Assembly: GCF_029714405.1 (NCBI RefSeq)
Contig: NZ_CP121650.1
Location: forward strand, 496,001-560,000
Length of the DNA stretch: 64,000 nucleotides
Origin: Bradyrhizobium sp. CB82
Lineage (GTDB): Bacteria > Pseudomonadota > Alphaproteobacteria > Rhizobiales > Xanthobacteraceae
Reading direction: 5' to 3'
The number at the start of each line of letters is the position of its first letter. Positions within the stretch are counted from its first letter, which is position 1. Of the stretch, positions 26,161-34,913 are shown piece by piece. The position numbers and the translations under genes were made by a program. A model generated the notes under the pieces. It did no database searches and was not told where the DNA came from. It saw only the letters and a program-made list of their open reading frames with translations.

Positions 26161-27363
26161 ATGCGCCGGAGTCATCTTGGAAGTGGCAAGAACCGAAATC
26201 GCGCCATCACCGCGCTTGTCGCATGGGCTGCCGCGTCCGCGATGATCGCGCCGGTCACGACCGCTCACGCGGACGAGGCGCAGCCGTTCCGGCTCTGCGC
26301 CGATCCTACCAATCTGCCGTTCTCGAGCGACAGTCCGTCGCAGCCGGGCTTCTATGTCGAGATCGGGCAGGCCCTGGCGAAGGCGCTTGGCCAGCCGATC
26401 GCGTATGACTGGTACAAATCCTATTTCGGCAAGCGCACCGTGCGCGTCACGCTGCTCGGCAAGCAATGCGACGCCATGATCGGCCTGCCGCGCTCCGAGG
26501 ATTTCATGGGGCCGGCCGTGATCTTCTCCAACGCTTTCGTGAAGGAAGGCTACGTCCTGGTGGCGGCGAAGGGCCAGGCGATCGGCGGCTTCGACGGCCT
26601 CAAGGGCAAGCGCGTCGCCGTGCAGTTCGCCAGCACGCCGCAAAACCTGCTCGCGAGTCGCGACGACATCCAGAAAGTCACCGTGCTCTCGCCCGAGGAA
26701 GGCATGCAGGCGCTCGATCAGGGCAAGGCCGACGTCGCTTTCATCTGGGGACCCGTCGCCGGCTGGCTGAACAAGACCACCTACAGCGATCGCTATCAGA
26801 TCGAGCTCACCGAAGGCGAAGGCCTGTCGTGGGATGCGGCCATCGGCTTCGCGAAGACGTCGACGGAGCTGCGCGATCGCGTCGATGCCATCTTGCCGCA
26901 GCTTCAAAAGACGATCGCCGATCTCGCAGTGAAATACGGCTTGCCGACCGGACAACCCGTTCGCTTCGGCGCGGTCCAGGCGGCGCCCGAGGGAGCAACG
27001 ACGGGAACGGGAACCGGAGCCCAAACCGGCGCCAACGTGACTGAGGTCGCCAATGTGGTGGCGACCGAGACCAAGGGCGACGCCGCCGCGCCAAGCGCCG
27101 AGGCCGTCGGCGCGGGCAAGGAGATCTTCAACGGGACCTGCGCGCATTGTCACGGCCCCGACGCGATCCAGAGCGAACGGAAGATCGACCTGCGGCTGCT
27201 GCGTCACCGCTACGGCGACGAGATGCGCGAGAAATTCTGGACCACCGTGCATGAAGGCCGGCCTGCCAAGGGCATGCCGGCCTGGAAGGAGGTCTTCACC
27301 GACGACCAGTTCGACAGCATCTATTCCTTCCTGCTGACGGTCCAGTCCGAATCGAACGACTGA
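26161..27363 (+). CDS. XoxJ/MxaJ-type periplasmic binding protein fused to cytochrome c
   Basis: A 400-residue exported fusion. After a signal peptide (ALVAWAAASAMIAPVTTAHA), residues about 38-275 form a family-3 solute-binding domain of the quinoprotein-associated XoxJ/MxaJ group: RLCADPTNLPFSSDSPSQPG, KQCDAMIGLPRSEDFM and GKRVAVQFASTP. A Gly/Thr/Ala-rich linker (about 280-315) leads to a C-terminal cytochrome c with CAHCH at residues 327-331 and the likely axial Met372 in KGMPAWKE. XoxJ and the XoxG cytochrome are normally separate proteins; here the helper and electron acceptor are joined. The ATG at 26161 has GGAG spaced six bases away; an ATG at 26155 is too close to it. Confidence 0.87.
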   Translation: MRRSHLGSGKNRNRAITALVAWAAASAMIAPVTTAHADEAQPFRLCADPTNLPFSSDSPSQPGFYVEIGQALAKALGQPIAYDWYKSYFGKRTVRVTLLGKQCDAMIGLPRSEDFMGPAVIFSNAFVKEGYVLVAAKGQAIGGFDGLKGKRVAVQFASTPQNLLASRDDIQKVTVLSPEEGMQALDQGKADVAFIWGPVAGWLNKTTYSDRYQIELTEGEGLSWDAAIGFAKTSTELRDRVDAILPQLQKTIADLAVKYGLPTGQPVRFGAVQAAPEGATTGTGTGAQTGANVTEVANVVATETKGDAAAPSAEAVGAGKEIFNGTCAHCHGPDAIQSERKIDLRLLRHRYGDEMREKFWTTVHEGRPAKGMPAWKEVFTDDQFDSIYSFLLTVQSESND

Positions 27364-27501
27364 ACGATCTTGACCGGACGCCATCGGGAGGATGTGGTAG
27401 CGTCCATCCGGCATCATCCCGGCGCCGGACGGGCGCCGCATGGATGCGCCGCTTCCGCTCGTGCGGTGAAGGTTCGTGCGGTGGACTTTTGGGAAGGCGC
27501 C

Positions 27502-28188
27502 ATGACCAGCTTCCTGATCATCGACGATCATCCGCTGTTTCGCGAGGCGCTCGGCAATGCGGTGCGGCTGGCACTACCGGAGGCACGGATCTTCGAGGCG
27601 ATGTCGATCGAAGACGCCCTGCATATCCTGTCTGCCGAACAGGGCATCGACCTCGCGCTGCTCGATCTGTCGCTGCCGGATGCGACCGGCTTCTCCGGCT
27701 TTCTCCGTTTGCGCGAGACCTATCCGCGCCTGCCTGTCGCCATCGTGTCGAGCGAGGAGGATCAGCACGTGGTCCGCGAGGCGCTGGCGCTGGGTGCCGC
27801 CGGCTATCTGCCGAAGTCGACGTCCAAGCGCGAGCTCGCGCAATCGATCGAGGGCGTGCTGAGCGGATCGGTGTCGGTGCCGAAGGATTTTGTCGCCACG
27901 CCGCAGCGGCGCCGGGCCGATACCAGCAAGGCGCTCGCGGTCAAGCTGCGCGAGCTGACGCCGCAGCAGCTTCGCGTGCTCGACCTCTTGCGCCGCGGCT
28001 ATCCGAACCGGCAGATCGCCCAGGAGCTTCAGCTCGCGGAGTCCACCGTGAAGGCGCACATCACCGAGATCCTGCGCAAGCTCGGCCTGTTCAGCCGCAA
28101 CAAGGCGATCATCGAGATCGGCAAGATGGACCTGCCCGATCCGCGGAGCCGGCCCTATGCGCGGGCCGATCGCGGCAGGCCGCAATGA
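27502..28188 (+). CDS. NarL/FixJ-type response regulator (first of a tandem pair)
   Basis: A 228-residue regulator. The receiver domain (residues 1-120) has acidic D8-D9, the phosphoacceptor Asp55 in LALLDLSLPD, the Ser/Thr switch in IVSSEE and Lys in GYLPKSTSK. The LuxR-type helix-turn-helix spans about 150-205 (LTPQQLRVLDLLRRGYPNRQ, LQLAESTVKAHITEILRKLG). The ATG at 27502 follows GGGAAGG. It is downstream of the quinoprotein genes and resembles the next regulator throughout, implying duplication. The likely partner is the hybrid kinase encoded convergently at 29396-30754. Confidence 0.9.
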   Translation: MTSFLIIDDHPLFREALGNAVRLALPEARIFEAMSIEDALHILSAEQGIDLALLDLSLPDATGFSGFLRLRETYPRLPVAIVSSEEDQHVVREALALGAAGYLPKSTSKRELAQSIEGVLSGSVSVPKDFVATPQRRRADTSKALAVKLRELTPQQLRVLDLLRRGYPNRQIAQELQLAESTVKAHITEILRKLGLFSRNKAIIEIGKMDLPDPRSRPYARADRGRPQ

Positions 28189-28291
28189 CGCGCGCGCTCG
28201 TTCTTGACCTGGATCAATCCGGTTTGAGCCGGCTGAGTCATTCTCGACGCGACACTGAACCCGGCAACACTTTGGGAATGGCTCAGGCGTG

Positions 28292-28987
28292 ATGCGATTT
28301 CTGATTGTCGAAGATCATCCGCTGTTTCGCGAGGCGCTCGAAGGCGCGCTGCAGATGGTGGCGCCCGAGGCCGACATGCTTCAGGCGACGTCCATCGACG
28401 GCGCGCTCGAGCTGTTGGCGGCGGCCACTGAGCTCGACCTCATCCTCCTTGATCTGTCGATGCCGGGCACGACGGGCCTTTCGGGCATCATCCGGATCCG
28501 CAAGGCGTTTCCCAAGATTCCCGTCGTCATCGTATCGGGGCATCAGGATCCGCAGATCATTTCCGGTGCACTGTCACTCGGCGTCGCCGGCTACATTCTC
28601 AAATCCTCGTCCAAGCAGGATCTTGCGCAGTCGATCGGTGACGTCCTGCGCGGCGCGGTCTGTGTCCCCGGCGCCTATCGTTCGACCCGTCCGCAACGCG
28701 CCGCCGGCCCCGCGCAGGATCTCATCAAGCGCCTGCACGATCTGACGCCGCAGCAATTGCGCGTGCTCGAAATGCTCAAGCGCGGGCTGCAGAACAAGCA
28801 GATCGCCTATGAGCTGAAGATCTCGGAGACCACTGTGAAGGTCCACGTCTCCGACATCCTGCGCAAGCTCAACGTGCTGAGCCGCACCAAGGCGATCGTC
28901 GAAATGTCCCGGATCGATTTCGCGACGCTGGCGAGCGAAGGGTGGAGGGCGAAGCACGATCGCGCACAGGCGGATCAGCAGGGCTGA
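28292..28987 (+). CDS. NarL/FixJ-type response regulator (second of a tandem pair)
   Basis: A 231-residue regulator with the same build as its upstream neighbour: receiver domain with phosphoacceptor Asp54 (LILLDLSMPG), switch Ser in VIVSGHQ, Lys in GYILKSSSK, and a LuxR-type helix-turn-helix (LTPQQLRVLEMLKRGLQNKQ, LKISETTVKVHVSDILRKLN). The start could be GTG at 28289 or ATG at 28292; ATG is preferred. The gap from the first regulator is about 100 bases. Similarity in both domains points to tandem duplication followed by divergence. In quinoprotein alcohol oxidation, related regulators switch dehydrogenase expression. Confidence 0.9.
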   Translation: MRFLIVEDHPLFREALEGALQMVAPEADMLQATSIDGALELLAAATELDLILLDLSMPGTTGLSGIIRIRKAFPKIPVVIVSGHQDPQIISGALSLGVAGYILKSSSKQDLAQSIGDVLRGAVCVPGAYRSTRPQRAAGPAQDLIKRLHDLTPQQLRVLEMLKRGLQNKQIAYELKISETTVKVHVSDILRKLNVLSRTKAIVEMSRIDFATLASEGWRAKHDRAQADQQG

Positions 28988-29395
28988 CGCCCGATCCTCT
29001 TCCTCTCCCGGCCTCTTTGAGAGCGCTCCTGCGTGCAATTGACGAGTTTCGCTCCGCCATCTCCGATGATGGTGGTTTGTCGCCGGTTCTCCCGATATAT
29101 CAATGGCTTCCCCGCATGCGTAAGGCATTATGACCTAAAACTGTCAACTCCTTTGCATGGGGTTGTTTTCGGTATTTTGTTAGCCCTCGCCGCAAGCGAA
29201 TGGTTTTAGGTTGAATCGATTGCCCCGCGGGCTCGGTAACCTCTCCCGCTTGCGGGGGAGGTCGGCGCGAAGCGCCGGGTGGGGGGCTCTCTCCACATTG
29301 AGAGCCTCGATTGCGGAAGCACCCTCTCCCCAACCTCTCCCGCAAGCGGGAGAGGGAGCGCACCTCCTTCGTGGAGCGGCAATCGCATCACCCTT
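28988..29395. other. Convergent intergenic region with hairpin repeats
   Basis: About 400 bases between the second response regulator and the convergent hybrid kinase gene. The left half has no recognisable feature. The right half holds the inverted repeats listed at 29240-29356, which probably end transcription in both directions. Confidence 0.45.
29240..29356. repeat. Palindromic repeat, convergent terminator region
   Basis: CCTCTCCCGCTTGCGGGGGA at 29240 and CCTCTCCCGCAAGCGGGAGA ending near 29355 are each self-complementary hairpins and also mutually inverted. GCTCTCTCCACATTGAGAGC lies between them. This type is widespread in Bradyrhizobium intergenic DNA (from memory). Confidence 0.65.
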
Positions 29396-30754
29396 CTAGC
29401 TCAGCAGGAACGACAGCAGCGCGCGCATCTCGGCGGGCTTGATCGGCTTCTTCAACACTTCGAGGCCGTGGAGGCTGGCTTCCTTCGCGGCTTTTTCCGA
29501 GTAGTCGGCCGTGATGATCATGGCAGGCACGTCCAGCTTCAAATGCTGGCGGATGTCGGCGACGGCCGACAGGCCGCTCTCGCCGTGATCGAGATGGAGA
29601 TCGGCGATCACGGCGTCGGGGGCGCCGCCGAGTTCGCTGAGGCGCAGCAATGCATCCGCAGCCGATGGCGTGGTCGCGACGTCGCAGCCCCAGCCCTCCA
29701 GCAGGGCGGCCATGGCCTCGGAGCCGTTCGGATCGTTCTCGATCAGGAGGATCTTGGCGCCTTCGAGCCCGCCATAGTGCCGCTCGGTCAGCTTGACCTC
29801 GTGCACCTCGTCGCTGACCTCGGCGAGGTCGGCCGGCTCCAGTTCGAGGGCAAAGGTCGATCCCCTGCCGACCTGCGATGACAGGTGCACCTCATGTCCG
29901 AGCACGGTCGCGAAACGGCGGACGATGGAGAGGCCGAGCCCGAAACCGGCCTGGTCGATGGCGCTCGCCTCGCCGCGCTGGAATTCGCGGAAGATCGCTT
30001 CCTGCTGCGCTTGCGCAATTCCCGGCCCGGTGTCGGAGACCTGGACGCAGATGCGGTCGCCCCTCGGCCGGCATCCCATGACGACGCCGCCGCTGCGGGT
30101 GTAGCGAATGGCGTTGGCAAGCAGGTTTTGCAGGATCCGCCGCAGCATCATCGCATCCGACGTCACCGCAAGCTGCGAGGTGCGGATGCGCAAGGACAGA
30201 CCTTGCCGTGCGGCGATCGGCTCGAACTCGTTGCGGAGTTGCTCGAACAAGGGGGCCAGCGCAATCGGGCGCACGTCGGGCCTGAGGGCACCCGCGTCAA
30301 GCTTCGCGATCTCCAGCAGCGAGCGCAGCAGGTCCTCCAGCGTCACCAGCGAGCGGTCGACCTGATCGATGAGCAGGCCCGCCTGCTGCGATTCCATCAT
30401 CTCGGTCAGTGCCGACAGCGTCAGGCGCGCCGCGTTGAGCGGCTGCAACAGGTCGTGGGTGACCGAGATCAGCACCGAGGATTTCAGCGAGCTCGCGGCC
30501 TCGGCCTGCTGCTTGGCGCGGTAGAGGCCTTCATTGGCGCGCTCGACCGAGTGCAGCGCCTCGCGCAACTGATGCGTCCGGTCGCGAACCTGGCGGTCGA
30601 GCGCAATCGCCGTCTCGAACAGCGAGAAGGCGTTGAGCTGCTGATCCATGGAGCGCTCGACGCGGGACATCAGCGCCGCATTGATCTTCCGCAGCTTCGC
30701 GGCCTCCCGCCGAAGCTCGTCGACCGTATCCGGGGCCTGCCACATGTCCGTCAT
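29396..30754 (-). CDS. Hybrid sensor histidine kinase with C-terminal receiver
   Basis: A 452-residue soluble kinase. An N-terminal coiled coil (residues about 10-90) leads to the phosphorylated His100 in ISVTHDLLQPLNAARL. The ATPase domain has NLLANAIRYTRSGG (N box), VSDTGPGI (G1) and GFGLGLSIVRR (G2). A receiver domain follows (about 330-450), with a candidate Asp in AVIADLHLDHGES. There is no membrane segment or sensory domain of its own. Its ATG overlaps the stop of the upstream FIST gene (ATGA at 30751-30754), so FIST probably supplies the sensing. The response regulators at 27502 and 28292 are the likely phosphorelay partners. Confidence 0.93.
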   Translation of the reverse strand: MTDMWQAPDTVDELRREAAKLRKINAALMSRVERSMDQQLNAFSLFETAIALDRQVRDRTHQLREALHSVERANEGLYRAKQQAEAASSLKSSVLISVTHDLLQPLNAARLTLSALTEMMESQQAGLLIDQVDRSLVTLEDLLRSLLEIAKLDAGALRPDVRPIALAPLFEQLRNEFEPIAARQGLSLRIRTSQLAVTSDAMMLRRILQNLLANAIRYTRSGGVVMGCRPRGDRICVQVSDTGPGIAQAQQEAIFREFQRGEASAIDQAGFGLGLSIVRRFATVLGHEVHLSSQVGRGSTFALELEPADLAEVSDEVHEVKLTERHYGGLEGAKILLIENDPNGSEAMAALLEGWGCDVATTPSAADALLRLSELGGAPDAVIADLHLDHGESGLSAVADIRQHLKLDVPAMIITADYSEKAAKEASLHGLEVLKKPIKPAEMRALLSFLLS

Positions 30755-31917
30755 GCCGGGCGCCTGCCGATCGCGACGCCGGTGAACGTCTGGTTCACAT
30801 GCATCGAGCCGAACTGCTCGCCATAGGTGTGAAAGCCGACGACGCGGTTCTGCCGGTACAGCTCGGACATGTCGCGGGCGAGCTGGTGCTGCTCGGCGTC
30901 GAGCCGACGTAACAGGCATTCGAAACCGATATAGAGCGACACGTCTCCGATCTGGTCGCGGATTTCCGCGAAGGTCTCGCGCGTCGTGCCGACCAGGCTT
31001 CGCGACGTCGCGGCCGTCAGCACCATGCCCTCGTCGATGGCGCAGAAGAAATGCAGGGAGCCGTCCGGTTCGACGCGCTGAATCGACCGCGCGTAATAGG
31101 AGCCGCCGACGCGCACCAGCACCGGATGGGACGCAAAGGAGAACGGGTCGAGCTTGGCGTCCATGATCCCGACCATGCGCGAATATTCCTTCGCCGCAGG
31201 CTCCGCGTTCAGCTCCCTCACCGTTCGATTTTCGATGTCGGCCTCGGTGACCACCATCTTCTGCGGCCGCGGCTCGAAATTGTCGCACTTGAAGACCCGG
31301 AACGGCAGCGACGTGTTCAGGAGGATCAGGAGAGCGGCGTTGGTGTGTGCCTTGCCGTCGAAGAACACCCAGGTCCTCTCGAAGCGTAACCCGTCGCCCG
31401 CCGATCCCCCGACGACCGGAATGTCGTCGAGCGACGCATAGAGGGCGGACATCACCGCTTCCTCGCGGCGGCACAGGCCGTCGATCAGCACCAGGCCGAA
31501 CGGATTTCCGCGGTCGACCTGCGGGGTGACCCGCAGCAGCTCGTGCTGGAGCTCGCCGCCGATCCTGCGGCCGTCCTCGACGCGGAAGCTGTCGAGATTG
31601 AGAATCGGCCGGATCACGGCCGAGAAGTCGGCGCGGCTGAACGCCAGCGCCACGACGCTGTTCTCGTCCCAGCCATCCGGAGCGAGCTCGCCGGCAGTGG
31701 TGCAACCGCAGACCTGGGTCTCGTCGAAGTGTCGGGTGATCTCGGCGATGAAGTGATGGGGATCGTAGCGGGGCGAGAGGAAGACCAGGATCAGCGCCAG
31801 CTCGTCGGATGGAAGCTGGGCCGCGAGCTCGGCCACGGCTTCATCGACGCTCGCAGCCTTCGACTTGGCAACGGCAACGCCAGATGTACCGCCAAACCGA
31901 AAATCGGTTTGCCCCAC
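30751..31917 (-). CDS. FIST-domain sensory protein
   Basis: A 388-residue protein covering the FIST N and C domains: LALILVFLSPRYDP, HFDETQVCGCTTAGELAPDG, FGLVLIDGLCRREEAVMSAL, PVVGGSAGDGLRFERT and the C-terminal FAEIRDQIGD with GFECLLRRL. FIST proteins are intracellular sensors thought to bind small ligands such as amino acids. The start is a GTG at 31917 with GAGGGGAGAAA upstream; a frame reaching 33096 is shadow. It is translationally coupled to the hybrid kinase. Its place near the quinoprotein genes suggests it reports an alcohol-related or redox signal, which is inference. Confidence 0.9.
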   Translation of the reverse strand: MGQTDFRFGGTSGVAVAKSKAASVDEAVAELAAQLPSDELALILVFLSPRYDPHHFIAEITRHFDETQVCGCTTAGELAPDGWDENSVVALAFSRADFSAVIRPILNLDSFRVEDGRRIGGELQHELLRVTPQVDRGNPFGLVLIDGLCRREEAVMSALYASLDDIPVVGGSAGDGLRFERTWVFFDGKAHTNAALLILLNTSLPFRVFKCDNFEPRPQKMVVTEADIENRTVRELNAEPAAKEYSRMVGIMDAKLDPFSFASHPVLVRVGGSYYARSIQRVEPDGSLHFFCAIDEGMVLTAATSRSLVGTTRETFAEIRDQIGDVSLYIGFECLLRRLDAEQHQLARDMSELYRQNRVVGFHTYGEQFGSMHVNQTFTGVAIGRRPA

Positions 31918-32178
31918 TCCGTTTCTCCCCTCGAGGATCGGCTCGGTCTGACGCCAGGAGCCTGATATGTGCCGACAAGTGCTCCAAGAGTAAGGCGTTT
32001 TCCGGTTAGCCGCAACACGGCGCCCCGAAGGCCTTGGATACGAACTTTCTTCGCACGGAAATGCAGGCCGGACGAATTTACCGCCCCTTGACGTTTCTGC
32101 CCTAGTTTTCCGCACCGGTGCGGGAGGGCTGCTTCCGGGCCGCATGATCGTTGCAAGAACATAGGGTGGGGGGTCGGA
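31918..32178. other. Divergent promoter region, FIST and chemoreceptor genes
   Basis: About 260 bases. TTGACG at 32088 resembles a -35 box for the rightward chemoreceptor gene, but no good -10 follows at the right distance. No operator recognised. Confidence 0.35.
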
Positions 32179-34218
32179 ATGACCGGGCGTAACGCGTCGA
32201 CGTCGAAGCGCACATTTTTTCCGGCCCTCAGGTTCCGCGCCAAGATCATCCTCGGCTTTGCCGCCGTGCTGGTCATCTCGGCCGTCAGCATGGCCTTCGC
32301 CTATTTCGGCTTCGAGCGGGTGTCGGCCGGCGTCGGCTCCTACCGCGCCAGCGTCTTCGAGGCTGACCTCGCCCGCAACATCGATCGCGAGCTGCTCGCC
32401 TATCGCTCGGCCGCGCGCTACTTCGTCGTCACCGGCAAGGAGGATGACGCCAAGGTGGCGCTGGAGGCCGAGGCCGGCCTGAAGAACGCCATCGACCAGG
32501 CCATCAGGGGCGCCAAGCGGCCGGCGCGGGTGGAAAGCCTCACCAAGCTGGCCAAGGAGTTTTCGAACTTCTCGGCGACCTTTGCCAAGATCCTGCAAGC
32601 CAAGCGCGACAGCGCGCTCCTGGTACAGAACCAGCTTCAGCGCAATGCCAATCTCCTGAAGTACAAGCTGGACGACATCGGCAACAACGCTTCCGATGCC
32701 GAGGCGCAGGCCATCGAGTTCGGCACCAAGCAGGTCAATGCCCAGTTCCAGACCGCGAGCGCGGCGGCGACCAATTTCGTCCTCAACTCCGACCGGGCGC
32801 TCGCCGCAAGCGCGCTGGCGCGGCTGAAATTCGTCGATAATTCCCTGGGCGCGGTCTATTCGATGGATGACAAGATCGTCGCCGGTCTGAAGGACGCCAA
32901 GGGTCTGCTCGCGGCCTACCGCGAAGCGCTGGAGAAGCTCGTCGCCAATGCCAAGATGATCGACGACCTCGTCACCGAGATGGGCGGCTCGGCGGGCGCC
33001 ATCATGCAGGGCGCGACCGCGATGAAGGCCGATCTGGTGTCCGAGCAGCAGCGGCTGGAAACGGAATCCGAGGCCAGCATCGACCAGACGGAGCATCTGA
33101 TCGTGATGCTGGCTGCCGGCGGCACGCTGCTCGGCGCCATCTTCGCCTTCCTGCTCGGCACCGGCATCTCGCGGCCGATGATCGCGATGTGCAAGGCGAT
33201 GCGGGAGCTTGCCTCGGGCAATTTCGAGGTCGTGCTGCCGGGGCTCGGCCGCAAGGACGAGATCGGCGAGATGGCCGGTGCGGTCGAAGAGTTCAAGATG
33301 CAGGCCGTTGCGAAGGCCGAGCGTGATGCAGCGGCCAGCGAAGCCCAGAACAAGGAGACGGCCTCAGCGCGCCGCGCCGAGCTGATCCGCTTTGCCGATG
33401 ATTTCGAGACCGCGGTCGGCGCCATCGTCTCGAACGTGTCGGCGTCCGCCGTGCAGCTCGAGTCGGCCGCGTCGACGCTGACCCGGACCGCCGAGACGAC
33501 GCAGACCCTGTCGAGCCAGGTCGCCGGCGTCTCCGAGCAGGCCTCCTCCAACATGCAGTCGGTCGCCACCGCGACCGAAGAGCTCTCGGCCTCGGTCGAG
33601 GAGATCGGCCGCCAGGTGCGCGATTCCAGCCGCATTGCGGAAGCTGCCGTCGTGCAGGCCAGGGAGACCGACGGCCGCATTGGAAAACTCTCCCATGCCG
33701 CCCAGCAGATCGGCGAGGTCGTGAAGCTGATCACGGCGATTGCCGAGCAGACCAACCTGCTGGCCTTGAACGCCACGATCGAGGCGGCGCGTGCCGGCGA
33801 CGCCGGCCGTGGCTTTGCGGTGGTTGCGAGCGAAGTGAAGTCGCTGGCGAGCCAGACCGCGAAGGCGACCGATGAGATTTCCTCGCATATTGCGGGCATG
33901 CAGGGCGCGACCGCGGAGTCGGTTGCCGCGATCAAGGAGATCGGCGCCACCATCGGCCAGATCTCGACCATTGCGACGTCGATTGCCAGCGCCGTGGAAG
34001 AGCAGGGCGCCGCCACGCAGGAGATCGCCCGCAGCGTGCAGAACGTCGCGCAGGGCACGCAAACGGCGGCCACCGACATCGGCCAGGTCAACCGCGGCGC
34101 CGCCGAAACCGGCTCGGCCTCGGAAGAGGTGCTCAACTCGGCCAAGACGCTCTCCAGCGAAAGCACGCGCCTGCGCGCCGAGCTCGACCGCTTCATGGCA
34201 AATATCAGGGCGGCGTAA
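32179..34218 (+). CDS. Methyl-accepting chemotaxis protein with HBM-like sensor
   Basis: A 679-residue transmembrane chemoreceptor. The first membrane helix is at about residues 22-45 ([20 protein letters not shown]). A long all-helical periplasmic domain of about 260 residues follows, consistent with an HBM-type sensor. The second helix is at about 312-333 ([20 protein letters not shown]). A HAMP domain follows ([20 protein letters not shown]), then the signalling hairpin with [20 protein letters not shown] and [15 protein letters not shown]. It should control flagellar rotation through CheA/CheW encoded elsewhere. The ligand is unknown. The ATG at 32179 follows GTGGGGGG. It is divergent from the FIST gene. 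Confidence 0.94.
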   Translation: MTGRNASTSKRTFFPALRFRAKIILGFAAVLVISAVSMAFAYFGFERVSAGVGSYRASVFEADLARNIDRELLAYRSAARYFVVTGKEDDAKVALEAEAGLKNAIDQAIRGAKRPARVESLTKLAKEFSNFSATFAKILQAKRDSALLVQNQLQRNANLLKYKLDDIGNNASDAEAQAIEFGTKQVNAQFQTASAAATNFVLNSDRALAASALARLKFVDNSLGAVYSMDDKIVAGLKDAKGLLAAYREALEKLVANAKMIDDLVTEMGGSAGAIMQGATAMKADLVSEQQRLETESEASIDQTEHLIVMLAAGGTLLGAIFAFLLGTGISRPMIAMCKAMRELASGNFEVVLPGLGRKDEIGEMAGAVEEFKMQAVAKAERDAAASEAQNKETASARRAELIRFADDFETAVGAIVSNVSASAVQLESAASTLTRTAETTQTLSSQVAGVSEQASSNMQSVATATEELSASVEEIGRQVRDSSRIAEAAVVQARETDGRIGKLSHAAQQIGEVVKLITAIAEQTNLLALNATIEAARAGDAGRGFAVVASEVKSLASQTAKATDEISSHIAGMQGATAESVAAIKEIGATIGQISTIATSIASAVEEQGAATQEIARSVQNVAQGTQTAATDIGQVNRGAAETGSASEEVLNSAKTLSSESTRLRAELDRFMANIRAA

Positions 34219-34246
34219 GGGGCTCGCTGCCGCCCGCCCACAGCCG

Positions 34247-34425
34247 TCGTCCCCGCGAAGGCGGCGACCCATACCCCCAGGGAGTAGTTGCGGCGCGAGC
34301 TGGCAACCACGAGGCTTCGCCAAACCGCGTCCTGTGGCTATCGCGACGAGCGCAAGCGCTCGCGCGGGGATCCCGGATCTACGCTCCGCTTCGCCACGCT
34401 TGTCCGGGACGAAGAGCTGAGTGTA
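34247..34425. repeat. Intergenic repeat-like sequence
   Basis: Contains CGTCGTCCCCGCGAAGGCGG, CAGGGAGTAGTTG and CCCGGATCTACGC...GTCCGGGACGA with inverted CCCGGA/TCCGGG ends. It looks like two adjoining dispersed Bradyrhizobium repeats, between the convergent chemoreceptor and DUF3175 genes. Recognition is from memory; copy number was not checked. Confidence 0.45.
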
Positions 34426-34457
34426 TGGGGCTGCCTGACTTTATTCGCGCAGTGCGC

Positions 34458-34859
34458 TTACTCCCTGCCGAACGCCCGCTTCAACTCCACCTTCGCACGC
34501 TCGAGCCGCGTTCGTTGCGTCTTCGGCAGGGTCTTGCCGGCGCGGTTGATGTAGAAGGTCAGCATCGATAGCGCCGATCGATAGGCGCCGGACTTGCGGC
34601 GGCTGGAGTGCTCGGCCGAGCGCTTCAGGGACGCTGCGATCTTCCTTGGGCTCGTCTGCTTGAACACGCCGTGCTTGAGATCGAGCGCGTCGCTTTCCTT
34701 CGTCACCCGCTGCGACCAGCGCTTGGGCGCAGCACGTTTCGATGTTGTCTTCGATCTATTGCGCGAGGTGGGATGGCGCCGCGCGCGGCTTGATGTCCGA
34801 TGCCCTGCCTTGCGCTTTGCGGTTTTGCGCGAATGTGTCGACTTTCTGACTTGAGCCAT
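34458..34859 (-). CDS. DUF3175 small basic protein
   Basis: A 133-residue, strongly basic protein. The first 45 residues are Arg/Lys/Ser-rich with no structure evident. The DUF3175 domain covers about 47-130: KRWSQRVTKESDALDLKHGV, SPRKIAASLKRSAEHS and YRSALSMLTFYINRAGK. The function of the family is unknown; the charge suggests nucleic-acid association. It is divergent from the MFS gene with only about 55 bases between the chosen starts. Confidence 0.82.
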   Translation of the reverse strand: MAQVRKSTHSRKTAKRKAGHRTSSRARRHPTSRNRSKTTSKRAAPKRWSQRVTKESDALDLKHGVFKQTSPRKIAASLKRSAEHSSRRKSGAYRSALSMLTFYINRAGKTLPKTQRTRLERAKVELKRAFGRE

Positions 34860-34913
34860 GCGTTAACTCCTTGCAGCTCCTCTGAAAACCGGTGTACTGC
34901 GAGGTGGTTCCTG

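Noticed and set aside
30751..33096. 781-residue form of the FIST gene
   Set aside because: The part before the GTG at 31917 is antisense to the chemoreceptor gene and has no FIST similarity.
32916..34310. Ser/Ala-rich frames antisense to the chemoreceptor
   Set aside because: Produced by the repetitive helical coding sequence of the receptor; no independent evidence.
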